Of a stretch of 64,000 nt of DNA, positions 23,101 through 33,536 are shown one piece after another; the first letter of the stretch is position 1; each line of letters begins with the position of its first letter. The notes under the pieces were generated by a model, which was not told where the DNA came from, did no database searches, and worked only from the letters and a program-made list of their open reading frames with translations. The stretch covers positions 18,154 through 82,153 of the forward strand of contig JAYKXP010000186.1 in NCBI GenBank assembly GCA_037176845.1. Reading direction: 5' to 3'. The translations under genes were made by a program, and so were the position numbers. The DNA comes from Paramarasmius palmivorus. Lineage: Eukaryota; Basidiomycota; Agaricomycetes; Agaricales; Marasmiaceae.

Positions 23101-24824
23101 TTGCTACTGAGTTGAATATTACACGTGGACAAGAAGGCACTGTATATGGCTGGACTTGCCGTGGGCCTCGTAACTGTCAAAGACTAGACACTTTGTTTGT
23201 TAAGTTGACCAATCCACCAACCAATGTACAGCTGCCTCAATTGCCTATGAATGTTGTACCAATAACACCGACTTCTGATCATGCTATAATCAAGCTTCCA
23301 AGAGGTAAAGGAAAGAGCTTGAAAGTATTCCGAACTCAAGTTGATGTTGCACCATGTTTCTCTATGACTGATTTTTCATCTCAAGGTAAGACACGTTTAT
23401 ACAACGCAGTTCATTTAAACAATTGCAGAAATTTCCATGGATACTACACAGCTCTTTCTCGCAGTTCTACTGCTTCAGGCACAGTAATTCTACAGGGTTT
23501 TGATCCAGACAAAATCCGTGGAGGGCTGAAAGGTTCATCTCTTCGCCAGGAATATCGTGAACTTGAATTGCTTGATGATATCACAAAACAACACTATGAA
23601 GGAACTCTACCTCCGAGTGTGATAGGCACAACCCGTAACTCCCTAATTAAGGCTTTCCGGAAGAAAATGGGCGAGTCTTACAATCCACCTTTGCTATACA
23701 GATCATTAAAATGGTCTAAGGATGATCCTTTGAATGAAATAGATCTAGATCTGATTAAATGGAAGATTGTTGATCGTAACCAGGAAGATGCTAAAGATAA
23801 TGATGACTATAGTAAAGTAATCCCAAATCCTTTTCTGCCACCCACTCTAAGTTCCAATCAGCTTAAAGATACCAACAAACCTAAACCTGTTAGATATGCC
23901 AGTAAACGAGTTCGGCCTGATACTGAATTGTCTGGTAATTCAAAACAAGTAAAAAAAACCCGGACTGCGACTATTACAGGTACCAACACTAACCCTTTGC
24001 CTGCACCAGTGTGGTTTAACAATAGCTGCGCTTATGATGCTGTTGTATCAATTTTATGGCCTTTATGGCACTCCCATACTCAGAAATGGTCTGAATACTT
24101 TCAAGAAACTCAAAATCCTTTGTTAATTTTGTTGGATGGAGCATTTAAATCATGTCAGGCAAATGCGTTATCTATCAGTGAATGTCGGGATTTATTCAGA
24201 CTTCAAGCTATTCAAGAGCATCCAGAGTTTGTATTAGGTCAATTTACATCAATCATTGATCTAGTAAACTGTACATTGTCATATGACACATCCATATTAT
24301 ACAGATATGATCGCTGCTCAAATTGTCATTCCACAACTTACCAAGATACTGGAAGACATAGGGATCCAGTATTATATCAGCCTAGTGAATATATATCTTC
24401 TGTATCTAATTTGATTTATAGGTTTACTGAGGATAGAGTGATCAATATTATGAGAACCTGTGAACAATGTGACAGTTCTATATCATCACGATATGTATAT
24501 CATACACCACCTGAGATTCTAGCCTTCAAAATTCATGCAGCTGGACCTGAAAACAGGTATCCCTATATTGATACTACTATTCGCCTTCCTATAGGCCATC
24601 ATGTGCTTCCATACACGTTGGCCGGAGTAATCTATTTTAAAGACGGTCATTTCATCTCCAGATATATTGATAATCAGATGTGTGTTTGGTTCCATGATGG
24701 TTTAGCCCCTCAGACAAGCCAACGAGGAAGATATACATTCAACTGTAACTTAAATCAATCTAACCTTGACTTAACAAGCTGTAGGACATATAGAGCATCA
24801 ATAGTGATATATATCAAACAGTAA
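20058..24824 (+). CDS. Helitron Rep C-part, Pif1 helicase and ubiquitin-protease-like domain
   Basis: This continues the Rep domain: YVTDYITK at 20619-20642 is the two-tyrosine motif that cuts and joins DNA. A Pif1-type SF1 helicase follows, with Walker A GGMGGTGKST (22143), Walker B FFDEVS (about 22368), GDFAQLPP (about 22489), SSQGKT and YTALSRSS. These enzymes unwind the strand during rolling-circle transfer. The last 270 residues are unusual. NNSCAYDAV (Cys codon at 24027) resembles the Cys box of ubiquitin-specific proteases. Two C-x2-C pairs follow (RCSNC, TCEQC). GHFISRY with a later FHDG (His codon at 24648) resembles the USP His box. Many Helentrons carry an OTU-type protease; this one looks USP-like instead. 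The nominal start at 20058 only reflects the frameshift. Confidence 0.85.
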   Translation: MVQRILKKKLIEYLDSVFAGQFLESTLREVDVAVKEAKSSSSYLNPTSTLPERPPHVCNLHSVDSPNKTCGYCLNYIDWQAQYKFTVNDLLLKTNRHKCDRNVNKDGTLKPKHLYKGCKDNKWGKCRGRFPRSLYPATFVDHTTGAVTMRKDEAWFNTFSYPLTYFLRSNTDVTFLGSGTAIKSVVLYVTDYITKASLKTHVVFDAVITVFAKNGDIINGTDSSQEKARKLLTKIVNLLSTKMEFGAPLICSYLLGYPDHYTDHHFLPFYWQQFVAKIQNDCRQDGQDIIKENVALVKRGNRIIGLSPVMDYEFRPDETEKISLYSWIRIAHRITSKKARALGKKGNSTKTSFALSSDDSDTECEGQSKGNVSSVLPTNCYRFQVGHELVDTHVARIQKDSDHMVVNFLGASLPRRDQGDYDYYCCVMLTLFKPWRSGLDLKLPNESWSEAFARHSFTNREQELMNNFMIRYECLDARDDYQAMMAKSDAIHSSWDPILDNITDDEDDVLLYDPSTLYDMVDPAPLRDNDNNYDFESHKSANDFTPHYKQRLIQKNEIRTILNNCEWSVPQSSLMHISRDDETFFVPTLSRDHWKTALMSKRKEVLESRLSKVPASVRAQFINSRKTRGAIQHQNVDVAIIDRSYLDRGFQAARNQDHLDSTIQKFMLNDEQERAFRIIANHASSLYPDQLKMYIGGMGGTGKSTVLKALICFFALRNESYKLLVVAPTGSAAALLGGSTYHSAFGINDFNDTNDNLPSVRERLIGVRYIFFDEVSMLSAWEMYRISRQLCMCMLKEDTEFGGLNMIFAGDFAQLPPPMGGESVSLYGRNIGALRNTSRQQEEAIGKSLWHHVTTVVILRRNMRQKTQSIEDAQFRTALENMRYRNCTSADIDFLNSLVSSSRQGGTSICDTRFRNVAIITAFNSQKDEINKIGCERYAEENGEQLHHFYSEDIIKPSDRKQKPKDSSNKMIYLKEMTPEWQEYLWTLDPSASDTLVAPKLSLCKGMPVIIRKNIATELNITRGQEGTVYGWTCRGPRNCQRLDTLFVKLTNPPTNVQLPQLPMNVVPITPTSDHAIIKLPRGKGKSLKVFRTQVDVAPCFSMTDFSSQGKTRLYNAVHLNNCRNFHGYYTALSRSSTASGTVILQGFDPDKIRGGLKGSSLRQEYRELELLDDITKQHYEGTLPPSVIGTTRNSLIKAFRKKMGESYNPPLLYRSLKWSKDDPLNEIDLDLIKWKIVDRNQEDAKDNDDYSKVIPNPFLPPTLSSNQLKDTNKPKPVRYASKRVRPDTELSGNSKQVKKTRTATITGTNTNPLPAPVWFNNSCAYDAVVSILWPLWHSHTQKWSEYFQETQNPLLILLDGAFKSCQANALSISECRDLFRLQAIQEHPEFVLGQFTSIIDLVNCTLSYDTSILYRYDRCSNCHSTTYQDTGRHRDPVLYQPSEYISSVSNLIYRFTEDRVINIMRTCEQCDSSISSRYVYHTPPEILAFKIHAAGPENRYPYIDTTIRLPIGHHVLPYTLAGVIYFKDGHFISRYIDNQMCVWFHDGLAPQTSQRGRYTFNCNLNQSNLDLTSCRTYRASIVIYIKQ

Positions 24825-24846
24825 ACGCACTTGCAGGGCTCATAAT

Positions 24847-24857
24847 GAGGGGTAGTA
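24847..24857 (-). repeat. Candidate 3' inverted copy of the Helitron terminal motif
   Basis: GAGGGGTAGTA lies 23 bases after the stop codon of the Helitron protein. It pairs with the motif at 17466-17476 and precedes an imperfect hairpin at 24858-24878. Confidence 0.4.
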
Positions 24858-24881
24858 CCACACCTAAGGCCTGTGCGGGGA

Positions 24882-26301
24882 TCAACGACACAATGTCCCC
24901 GAATGTGATAGGTCAGCTATCAGCGTTAATCACGGCCAGCCACCGATTCGTTTGACAGTGTTGCTGAAGAGGTCCACACAGAGGGGTGACACCAAGAACG
25001 AGAGTATGGGCGAAGGTGGTCAAACGACGCGGGATCAGGCCGAGGCCAGGGTTTAGTTCACGTGTCGTTATTTGTATTTATGTACAAAAAAGGTTTGCAT
25101 TGACAAGCAAGATCCCCATGAATTCCCATCGTCTTTCACTCGTCATGCGACGTGGTTCGCATTATTGTCCATTCCTCGTCTTACAGCTCTCTTTTCGATT
25201 AACAAGGCCAAATTCTAGAAATGTCGATGTTGTTCACGACGACTCCAAGACCCTCCAGCCTGACTTACCGTAGGCTCCAATGAGTTTACCTTTTTCTGGT
25301 ATGATTTCCTATGTATATTGGCGCAGATTTAAACTTAAGATGGTTTGCAGAGTGCTAGAACCCACTAGTTGAAGATGAAAAGATCCAATTCCCTGGTGCC
25401 GACCCTTTTTCAACCTTCTCCTCGCAGCTCGAAGCGTTCTGGACGCGTCGTCACGACATCGGATTAAGGTTGGATCAAGAGCAGGTGGTCGTAAAACTGG
25501 TTTAAGGTGCTGAGCGAGAGTCATTGAAGAAGGCACGTATACGTGTATTAATCTCTCTCTATCAACCTGACGATAACCCGCAGAAATACATCCCGAACAT
25601 CTGTGGTCCCCTGGTAAGCTGTATTAACATACAGTACCAGTGCCTCGCTGACAAGATTCCAGGACGCTTGCAGCAAGAACAGTACTGAAGACGTCGGATG
25701 GGAGCCTAGGGCAGGGAGAACAGGCAGTTAGGGCATAGGACAGGGGAACCTAGCGCGTAGGGTGGGCCGGTTGCGCAAGGAGTATTCGGAGGCGGCTAGT
25801 GAACGCTAGTCGTTGCGTCCATTAATGCTGCTTACTAACCTTCTGCTCTGCAGTGGCCAGGCTAGTGATGATAATTCTGTCTTTGAGCTCCCCACAGTGA
25901 GTAACCTGGCCTGCTTTCGTTCAGACTTTCGCTAACGTGCAACATAACATAACCCGACTAATAAAGCACTTATCAAACTCTCATTCGATTTCTCGTACCG
26001 ACGATAGCAGAGAGAACGACGTGAACGGACGGATATACGTCATGACGGTCGAAATCCTTCCGGAATTGTTTCCCAATGGCCACTATGTATTGAGTCACCG
26101 TTTCTTCGATGTATGAAATCGGGTGGTCATGGCGTTTCAGCGTTTAAGTTACTTTATGTCGAGTAGCATCGAACTGCTTCGTTATAGTCATCTCAGATAC
26201 AGCATTCGCAGTTTCCTTTCGACAACATTACATGTATTCCAGGAGAACCATGTACAAAACATACATACAAGAGGAGGGCAATGAAGCACAGTCGTTGTTT
26301 C
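24882..26301. other. Region without a supported gene
   Basis: Only short frames are present. A minus-strand frame at 25536-25309 starts with ATG and encodes an Arg-rich 75-residue peptide, without recognisable motifs or clear splice partners. Several CTAG-bearing, G-rich repeats occur at 25700-25830, without a clear structure. Confidence 0.35.
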
Positions 26302-27060
26302 TCAGTCCTTCTTTATCCTCTTCGATGGACGTGGATCTTCCTCTTCGGCCGACTCGTCTTTGACCGCTGGCTGTTGCGGCGCGATCTCAGCTTCAACTGC
26401 GACTTCGCGAGGCCATTGTACGTGCAAAATCCCATTGTAGAGGACGACTCGCACATGTGCTACCTGCGGACGATATCAAGCATTAGAGGGTGTGTATGGA
26501 AAGAACGGACGTACTGTAACGTTCGCGGGTAAGTGAACTGTCCTTTTGAATTGACCATATCGCAGTTCTTCCATGGCTTTTCGTATGGGTCGAGCGGTGA
26601 TGTCGGCGTTTGCAGAACCCCCTTGAGTAGGGTCGCGTTCCAACCAGTTACCCGCAGACGAAGAGTATGCCCTAAAAATAGGCGATCGATCCCCTTCGAC
26701 GTTGACCTTACCGTCGCCGACCGTGACGATAATGTCCTCTCTACGAACACCGGGAAGTTCGAATAATGCAATTACTGTGTCTGTACTGAAATCCAGATAG
26801 ACATCCATTCTGTCGGCAATCAGAAATTTAAAAAAAGAAAAGAAATAGGCATCTACTGCTTACCTGGGAATCCAAGCGCCGGCTGTATTCCTCACTACAG
26901 GACCTCTCTGTTGTTGGAGGAGAGTGCTGACTCTACTCGCAATTCGTTCCACAGTTCCCTCGTCCAGAACAACCTGCAGATGAAACTATGAGTTGTGCGT
27001 TCTGAGGCAAGACAGTTGACGAACCGTGTTGATACCTCTGTTTGCTCCACTAGTCGCCAT
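26302..27060 (-). CDS. Small heat shock protein (Hsp20/alpha-crystallin family)
   Basis: Exons 27060-27025, 26973-26864, 26809-26515 and 26463-26302 join in frame to about 200 residues. The alpha-crystallin domain starts with MDVYLDFSTDTVIALFELPGV at the third exon and has the D-x-I-x-V and G-x-V-x-V-x-G-x-R strands. It ends with NGILHVQWP, the conserved G-x-L motif of this family. These proteins bind unfolding clients in the cytosol without ATP. An insertion of about 40 residues lies between the strands (SSSAGNW to ADITARP), as in many fungal members. The tail is acidic, then basic (RIKKD end). The N-terminal 49 residues hold a predicted amphipathic helix. No heat shock element was checked upstream. 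The gene is divergent from the unknown gene starting at 27623. Confidence 0.88.
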
Positions 27061-27622
27061 GGGTAACTGCAGCGATACCGTTCAAGCCTGAGTGCTCTTT
27101 AAAGATTTGTGGTTCTTTGCGATAAGGACTGAGCGCGGAAAGGTTACTAGTGGCGTTTACCAAAAGAAAACAAAAGTTAGGACTTTCCATTTCTCAGAGC
27201 CCCGACAGGTCTTCTAATCGCCAACCGACTTGCTTAGGTTGAGTCTCACGGTCTTCTAAGCATATTCCGCTGGATCGGTCTAGAAAGAGCACGTGGATCA
27301 AATCATTAAAATGAACCCTCTTTTCGGATCCTTTGCTTTCTACATTGTCGTCATCGTGTTGAACAACAGCTTTTCTTTCCTCCGACGATTTCGCCCTCCG
27401 AAGGTAAACTAGAATACTCAACCTAATTTACGCAATACAGATCTGACAAGACGTTATCGGGGAGGGATGGAAGCAAGGCGGATGCTCCCTTTTTCGGTGG
27501 AAATGCAGGCCTTATAGCAAAACAAACGACCGTTAAGTAGTCTTCGAGAATCGGCCTCGTTGAGTTTGAAACCCATAAATCTGCATCGTCCCGTCGTCGT
27601 CCATTATCCTCGCACCCAACTC
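27061..27622. other. Intergenic region between divergent genes
   Basis: This probably holds the promoters of the Hsp20 gene and the gene at 27623. A minus-strand frame (27421-27194, 75 codons, acidic/basic, ATG start) is possible but unsupported. Confidence 0.35.
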
Positions 27623-28330
27623 ATGGATTTGTCTTCGGATGATGCCGATTTCCTGCGGACTTTCCACGTTCCGGTCCTGCAAGAGTTTTTCAACAGAGTG
27701 GTTGAAGCGTATCCTCGAACCGCGGCTGGGCTCCTGGGTTCTATTCGAAACGAGACCGCTTCAGCTGAGCTACAGTTAGAGATGGCTATCCTCCATAATC
27801 TAGCAGTGAGTATTGTCCTTCGTATATCTGGACTGTTCATCTCATCGGCGCTTCCTCAGCTTTTCCCTATCTACTATCAATGCTGCTTTCAGGAAGAGAC
27901 TGCTCTCACTCGACGTTTTCGAGACAACGTCGACCTCGTTGTTAACTCGTTCATGTCCCACGTTCCCACCGAGAACATTCGAACAACTCTGCGACCCCAG
28001 ATGGAGTGTCCTGAAGGCGACAGTGCTCCCGAAAGAGATCTGTCGGTCGCAACAAATTCTCAGCTGTGGGCGACACAGTTCGTTCGGCTGGCTGGTCATG
28101 TTCAGAGCGTCCAGATCTCTGGACACCCTCTTCACGATTGCGAGTACGACCTCCTCACGATCCACTGGATGTGTACCAGTGTAGCCGACTTGCTCTCTGT
28201 GAACGTCGAGTCTGGGCCGGTGCTGATGACTCTAGTAAACGGTCGTGCGTGTTCACTTCCTTTCTTCCAGTTAACACTGTCCCTCATGAGCTCTTTCTTT
28301 AGTCATTGCTGCCCTGGAACCGTAGTGTAA
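27623..28330 (+). CDS. Hypothetical protein with two or three exons
   Basis: Exon 1 (27623-27805) starts with MDLSSDDADF and joins exon 2 (from 27893) in phase 0. The product is mostly helical, with no motif I recognise. The 3' end is unclear. The frame can run on to a stop at 28330. Alternatively a 29-base intron (28242-28270) could end the protein about 10 residues later with VPHELFL. No signal peptide is seen. Confidence 0.5.
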   Translation: MDLSSDDADFLRTFHVPVLQEFFNRVVEAYPRTAAGLLGSIRNETASAELQLEMAILHNLAVSIVLRISGLFISSALPQLFPIYYQCCFQEETALTRRFRDNVDLVVNSFMSHVPTENIRTTLRPQMECPEGDSAPERDLSVATNSQLWATQFVRLAGHVQSVQISGHPLHDCEYDLLTIHWMCTSVADLLSVNVESGPVLMTLVNGRACSLPFFQLTLSLMSSFFSHCCPGTVV

Positions 28331-29611
28331 CGTTGATTGTCGGTTGCTCTTGATGTATGCCTCTCTTTTACAATGTCGTTGTATGTGCTTCGGCGGTTGC
28401 CCTCGACGGGCCGAGTGAAACGTACCCGTACATCACATGAGTCATAACGTACTGTCCTTCCGTCTTCATCCACTTCAATTCCTGTTTTTCATATATTCTT
28501 GAGGCGGTCCCTCTATAAAGCTGTAGCATTGAAACATCACAACTTGTCCGGAGAGATCTACGTTAATGTTTCGTTCAACGTAGTCCAAACAGCAGGCAGT
28601 AAGTCAACACAAATCAAATCTTTTCGTCTCATGAACGCCTTTTACTCTTGACTGTAGCACATCCTCAAGCTTACAGAATCGTGGTCATCTTTATCCCAAT
28701 TTCGTGACATTGAATCCTGTTCGGGTATCCATAATACATCCTCAAGCTCGAACAACCTATACTCTTGGCACAGGTGCTGGTTTGTGTATTCCAGTCGTGG
28801 TTACAGTCCAAGTATGTTGCATATTCAGCTGGTTGCACCAGCTCCTCGCCGCTTATATGAAATATTTCTAGATTTGTGTGTATCATGGAGCGGGACAACG
28901 AAGGCACGACACCCGACTGGTTCGCTTTTCTTTCACGTCTTGATTCGATATCGAGCCAGTCAGTCTCAACTTTCCATCAAACTACAACGATTCCGCGACC
29001 AACGGTTCGAACGCGAATCGCCTTCAATGCGCCGGATTCAGAGGATACGCAATCAACCAGAAAAGTCCAGTTAGTGTTCTAGAAAGCCCGAACCTCGTCT
29101 TGGATTCGAAAGAGTATTTGTGTCCAAAACTCCGTCTCTTCCGAGTAATCATTGAAATTAGCCTCTCCATAGCTCTCAGATCATCACATCTGTTCGGATG
29201 CGTGTAGTACCCATAACGCATCTCCTTGCTATAAGAAAGACTCGCTCGAATTGTTATACCGAGTTACCTATACCCAAATTCGTTGTTGAAGTTGTGGCGT
29301 TCACTCCCAAACACTTTGCTTCCATTCGCTCGGGGTATTCGTCGCTCGATTAGGTCCGCTGAGCCAGATCTCGCCGCCTTTTTCATTCGTTTCGAATCCT
29401 CCCGTACAGTAGGCTACTTGACAGAGGCACAGATTTGGTCCCTTTAGCTTTGTGATCACTACGTCTTGTTCGATTGCAGGATAACAATGAACGCTATCCT
29501 TTCCCAAAAATGCTCACAAATGTCCCTCAATTACTCAACAGCTTCGACAGGATATATAAAGAGGTAACTACCATCCCCTCGTCTCTATAAACTCGTAACT
29601 GAAGCATCGAA
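28331..29611. other. Region without a supported gene
   Basis: A 65-codon ATG frame at 28888-29082 (MERDNEGTTPDWFAFL start) could be a small gene but has no supporting motif. The remainder is stop-rich on both strands. Confidence 0.35.
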
Positions 29612-30291
29612 ATGGCCTCTACCGACTCTCTCCTCCCTGTTCTTCAAGGTCTGTTTGACAATACCTGGACTGGTAACTATTTCTGTTGACTTCTTACCGT
29701 CCGCCTTGCTTAGTCTATCTTTAGACGCCGAAATGTCAGCGCTCGATCGCCTTGGGGACGCCGAGAATGATGTATTCAGTAAAGCGGTAGGCGTGTTGGT
29801 GCTGAAAGGTGAGCCTTTCGGTGACTTTGCTGCTAACATTGAGGTCACGTCTGATTTATGCTTAGGTTATTTTGCGTCTTTCTTGGAAAGGGACTACCAG
29901 GTTTCGGTGAGAAACCCAGCGGCGGTCAGGGCTCCGCCTACGCTGTCGGTCGTTTGTCCTCGTTGTGACTTGCCGGTCAACCTACCACCACCGGAAGACA
30001 GGTGGTATTGCGTGTCAGCCGGCCTTAGGGTGGGCTGGGTAAAAAATTGGTATGCCATTGTTCCTTCATCTTTTGCAAGCCACTTAAATTATTCTGTTGT
30101 ACAGGGACGCAGTTAAAGGCCTTGTACTGCATGTATCCGGGAACAAATACGCATCCTATTCTTCGAAGGAAGACGCTCGGAAGGCCTTCGTCGCCGCTCT
30201 TGTCACCGGCGCCGTCCAAATCCTCGGGAACTCTGACAAAGTCGTGGAATACGATGTTATTCCTTTCAGCGACGGATATCTTTTCCCTTGA
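29612..30291 (+). CDS. RNase H1 N-terminal-domain protein, paralogue 1
   Basis: Exons 29612-29672, 29725-29808, 29866-30049 and 30105-30291 give 171 residues. The C-terminal half matches the RNase H1 N-terminal (viroplasmin-like) hybrid-binding fold: WYCVSAGLRVGWVKNW, then VSGNKYASYSSKEDARKAF. In RNase H1 this fold grips RNA/DNA hybrids or double-stranded RNA. There is no RNase H catalytic domain. A CPRC motif precedes the fold and may bind zinc. The N-terminus, DSLLPVLQGLF, is a short hydrophobic helix shared with the paralogue at 32629. All exon lengths are identical in the two copies (61, 84, 184 and 187 bases), so they arose by tandem duplication. Stand-alone proteins of this type are numerous in Agaricomycetes and their role is unknown. 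Confidence 0.82.
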
Positions 30292-30750
30292 AGGACCAAA
30301 GCTGTTGTATCTGGGGAATATCATTCCGTTTCTGCCGGTTTTTTTCTTCTCATTTTTGTCTGTTTAACGGTCGACAGAGAGCACTGGGTGCTCCTGCCGC
30401 GCCTAACGTTCGGCTTTTTTCCTGCTGTTGATCATAGTCTGTAACCTGTATCCGAAACGTTTGCTTGTGAATTCAACCAAGTTCGTCGTCCTTCATTGAT
30501 TGAATAATAAACCACTGTGGGGGCCTTGCTCTTACGTAACGAATAATCTTCGCTTCCACCATCATTATCCTGTCAGATCCAGGTCAGATACACAGAAGTA
30601 TGAACTTAGGCAAGCCCAAAGGCAACTCTGCGTATAAAACAAGACCGTTTTAGCGGACAACTATCGGTAACCCGGTGGGAAGGAACACCGCCCTTCACTT
30701 CATCTGAAGCTGCTCGTCATTGCTTTCTTGCTGCTTGCAGTATCCCCTTC

Positions 30751-31945
30751 ATGTTCGACGACGCCGAAAACCAGTCTATCGCCAATCATCCTGGTGCTGC
30801 GAATACAAAATCGGAGCCTGCTTCCCTGTTGGAAGAGATTATCCGCTTGATATTAGTACGCGCGGTGAAGGATGCCAGGGACTCCGTCAGCAAGGAGAGG
30901 AGGGGGATAACAAGCTATCTGCTAGTGTCTCGCGAATATCTTTCTGCGTACGTGTCAACCAGTATCATTCCAGTGTCGAAATTAACTCTCGTTCAGGACG
31001 TTGCGCATGGCTTACAGGGTGGTCTATATTCGTGATCGCACGACATTGGCCCTTTTCAGCTCCTCACTCACCTCGAACCCTAAACTTGCTCAACTGGTCA
31101 GAGCCATCAACATAGCGCCCCCAGTGACGCCTTTCGTACACGAACAGCTAATATACCTCGAAGAAGAATATCATGGGGTGCCATTTCACACGTCTACTGT
31201 ACTCAGGGCGACAGCGCCTTACCTAAAAGCATTGTCTTTATTGCTTCCTGTCCATCCAACCATCCTCGACGCAATCACCTCACAACCATATCCACGTCTT
31301 CGTGTTCTCGACACATTTCATCCTTTCCTTCTCGACGAGAGGACGCGCTCGAAATACCTACCCATTCTCACGCAAGCTTATGCGGAAACTACAATCGACG
31401 AACAAGTCTCAGACCAAGAAGATCTAGAAAACGCTCCAACACCTCAGACGGAACCCTCTAGGCCTTCTCCTTCATGGCCTAACCTCACCCATTTGTCAAT
31501 CAGGATTGACGGATATGCGTATCGACTTCTACATACCAAGATTGACTTGCGCCGGCTTTCTTCCGTTCGGGAGATTATCGTTCGACCATGGGCCTACGAA
31601 AGATGGGAGTTTAACCTGGTCAACTTCTTCCTGTACCTTCACATACCATTTACAGTCGATGTTATAGCCTTGTTATGGTCACCTTCTGCTCCCCCGGTTC
31701 ATCACGGGTTCAAATTTCTTTTTCATCCTAAATTAATTATTCCTATGCAAGCTGACCCGCAAACCCATACTTTTGACCCCGCCCTGGAATTCTTTAACCA
31801 ACTTTCCTTCCTCACGGTAGCGTGTTTGACAGAGTGTAGCTTTTGGACGCAGGCGAGAAGATTTGTAGCAGAAAGAGAGATGAACCCCGACATCTTTCTT
31901 CCGGACGACGAGGACGTCTTGGTGGACTATGTGGAACAGCAATGA
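30751..31945 (+). CDS. F-box-like protein with degenerate leucine-rich region
   Basis: Exons 30751-30947 and 30997-31945 join in phase 2 to give 381 residues. Residues 25-70 (LLEEIIRLILVRAVKDA through YLLVSREYLS) resemble the start of Agaricomycete F-box-like proteins, after which VYIRDRTTLALF follows as usual in that group. The rest has irregular Leu-rich segments (LRVLDTFHPFL, LTHLSIRIDG) and an acidic insert. F-box proteins recruit substrates to SCF ubiquitin ligases, and mushrooms carry hundreds of fast-evolving copies. Skp1 binding is not proven from sequence. The gene sits between the two RNase H1 N-domain paralogues, so it may have been caught in or inserted after the duplication. Confidence 0.65.
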
Positions 31946-32628
31946 ATTGATGTGACTCGTTGCTCTCTGCGCAGGTCGACTCTGATCACCTTCCATATTC
32001 CACCGCGACTCGGACACGTGATCCCCAACGTACCGATCTGGGCTCTAAGAATCTTTACCTAGACGTCGTGAGTACGAAAGGTTCCAACTCCCCTTGTCTC
32101 CTAAACTGATAGACCTCCAGGTAGAACAGACTTTCATTCAGCTTCTTTCGGTTCTTGCAGGAAACCTGTTTTGGGGAAAATACGCTACCTAAAGATCTTG
32201 TACCCACGTCGATCTCGTCCAATCCAGTCTCGATTTTACAGCAACAACACAATTAATACCGAACTTCCTTTAATTCACTGCTTATTTGGAAAGACGCACG
32301 ACCCGCGGAACATTGTTTTTCTTTGGGATGGCCGTTGCCTGATGCAGTTTATCAAAACAGGCGTACATTCACTTTAGGCATCAAGGTCACCATTTTGGTT
32401 TGTCTTTCAGGGTCAGCTTCTACTGCAGTTGGATTCACCAAAGCTAAACATACCTTCCATTGTGGGCGGAGCTCAACCCTTTTCTCTTCGGCTGCAATAC
32501 CTATCTAAAATCTTACTTTAGTGCCGCCTTCAGCGGATACCACTATGCATATAAAGTTCAACGTCGTAGAGGCATATCCCCAGAGTTCAGACGTACTAGT
32601 TCAACATCCCGCATCACTTTATTCTCAC
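31946..32628. other. Intergenic region
   Basis: Short frames only; probable 3' end of the F-box-like gene and promoter of the second RNase H1 N-domain gene. Confidence 0.35.
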
Positions 32629-33306
32629 ATGTCGGCCTTTGACTCTCTTCTCCCGGTTTTACAAGGACTCTTCGGCCAAAACTGGTCAGGTACGCTTGTT
32701 CTTGTGTTCATTCTTTGTTGCTCAGATTACTAACCGATTCCTTAGACAATGAGAGTTTTGTGCTTGATCGCCTCACCGATTCACAAAACGAAGTTTTCGA
32801 CAAAGTTGTCGGTATGATGGTCTTGAAAAGTAAGATATCCTTGGATGCTGCGTAGTTCTCTCTAACATTCGCTCTCACTGTCAGTTTATTATTCATCGTT
32901 CTTGGACAAAAATTACCGAATTTCCGTTACCAACGCAACCGCGATCAGGGCTCCGCCTACGCTGTCCGTTGTCTGCCCTCGCTGCGACTTGGAGTTTTCT
33001 TTGCCACCGCCAGAGGATAAGTGGTATTGTGTAGTTGCTGGTCTTAGAGTGGGATGGGTCAAGAACTGGTGAGCTTCCTTTGTTCGTGTCATAGCTGTAG
33101 ATACTGATACTTTGAGTAGGGACAACGTGAAGAGCTTGGTATCGGATATTTCGGCTAATGACTATGCATCCTATGGCTCGAGAGAGGAGGCACGTAAAGC
33201 TTTTGTTACGGCACTTGTCGCCGGATCCGTTCAAATCTTGGGCGTTTCCGACAGCGCTGTCGAATATGACCCTGTCCTCGCTGGCGACGGTTATCTTTTT
33301 CCTTGA
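32629..33306 (+). CDS. RNase H1 N-terminal-domain protein, paralogue 2
   Basis: Exons 32629-32689, 32746-32829, 32885-33068 and 33120-33306 give 171 residues, with the same exon lengths and phases as the gene at 29612. It keeps MSAFDSLLPVLQGLF, CPRCDLEFSLPPPEDKWYC, GLRVGWVKNW and the A-S-Y-x-S-x-E-E-A-R-K-A-F helix. It ends with the same DGYLFP. The copies differ most in the second exon and the linker. The binding fold is complete and no catalytic domain is attached. The intron sequences have diverged, so the duplication is not recent. Confidence 0.82.
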
Positions 33307-33536
33307 AGGGAATCGGCTTGATGACTTGTGCAGGACCTGTGCATTGATGAAACGCCGTTATCTTTCGTTCTTTTTCTTTGATTCCATGTAGTCTACTGTC
33401 TCTATTGTCTCTGAGAAAAACTGTAAACTCCTGATCTCTGGATACTTTCAATACGAATCCTTGAACTTCTGTCCTTGGAAGGATGGTAAATCGACTCCCG
33501 AAAACATGATTTAATGTACAAACTTCAGCATCCGCT

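Larger units (their letters stand above)
17464..24881 (+). mobile_element. Helitron-class rolling-circle transposon
   Basis: The element is identified by its Rep/helicase coding region. It is markedly A+T-richer than the flanks. The proposed ends are tentative. TAGTACCCCTC at 17466-17476 recurs inverted with one change at 24847-24857, just after the stop codon. It is followed by a weak hairpin, CCACAC...GTGCGG (24858-24878). Inverted subterminal repeats followed by a hairpin are a feature of the Helitron2/Helentron branch. No target duplication is expected for this class. Confidence 0.7.

Noticed and set aside
25690..25830. G-rich CTAG-containing region as the Helitron 3' end
   Set aside because: A CTAG followed by T exists, but no stable hairpin lies just upstream and it is 900 bases past the coding region; the inverted motif at 24847 fits better.
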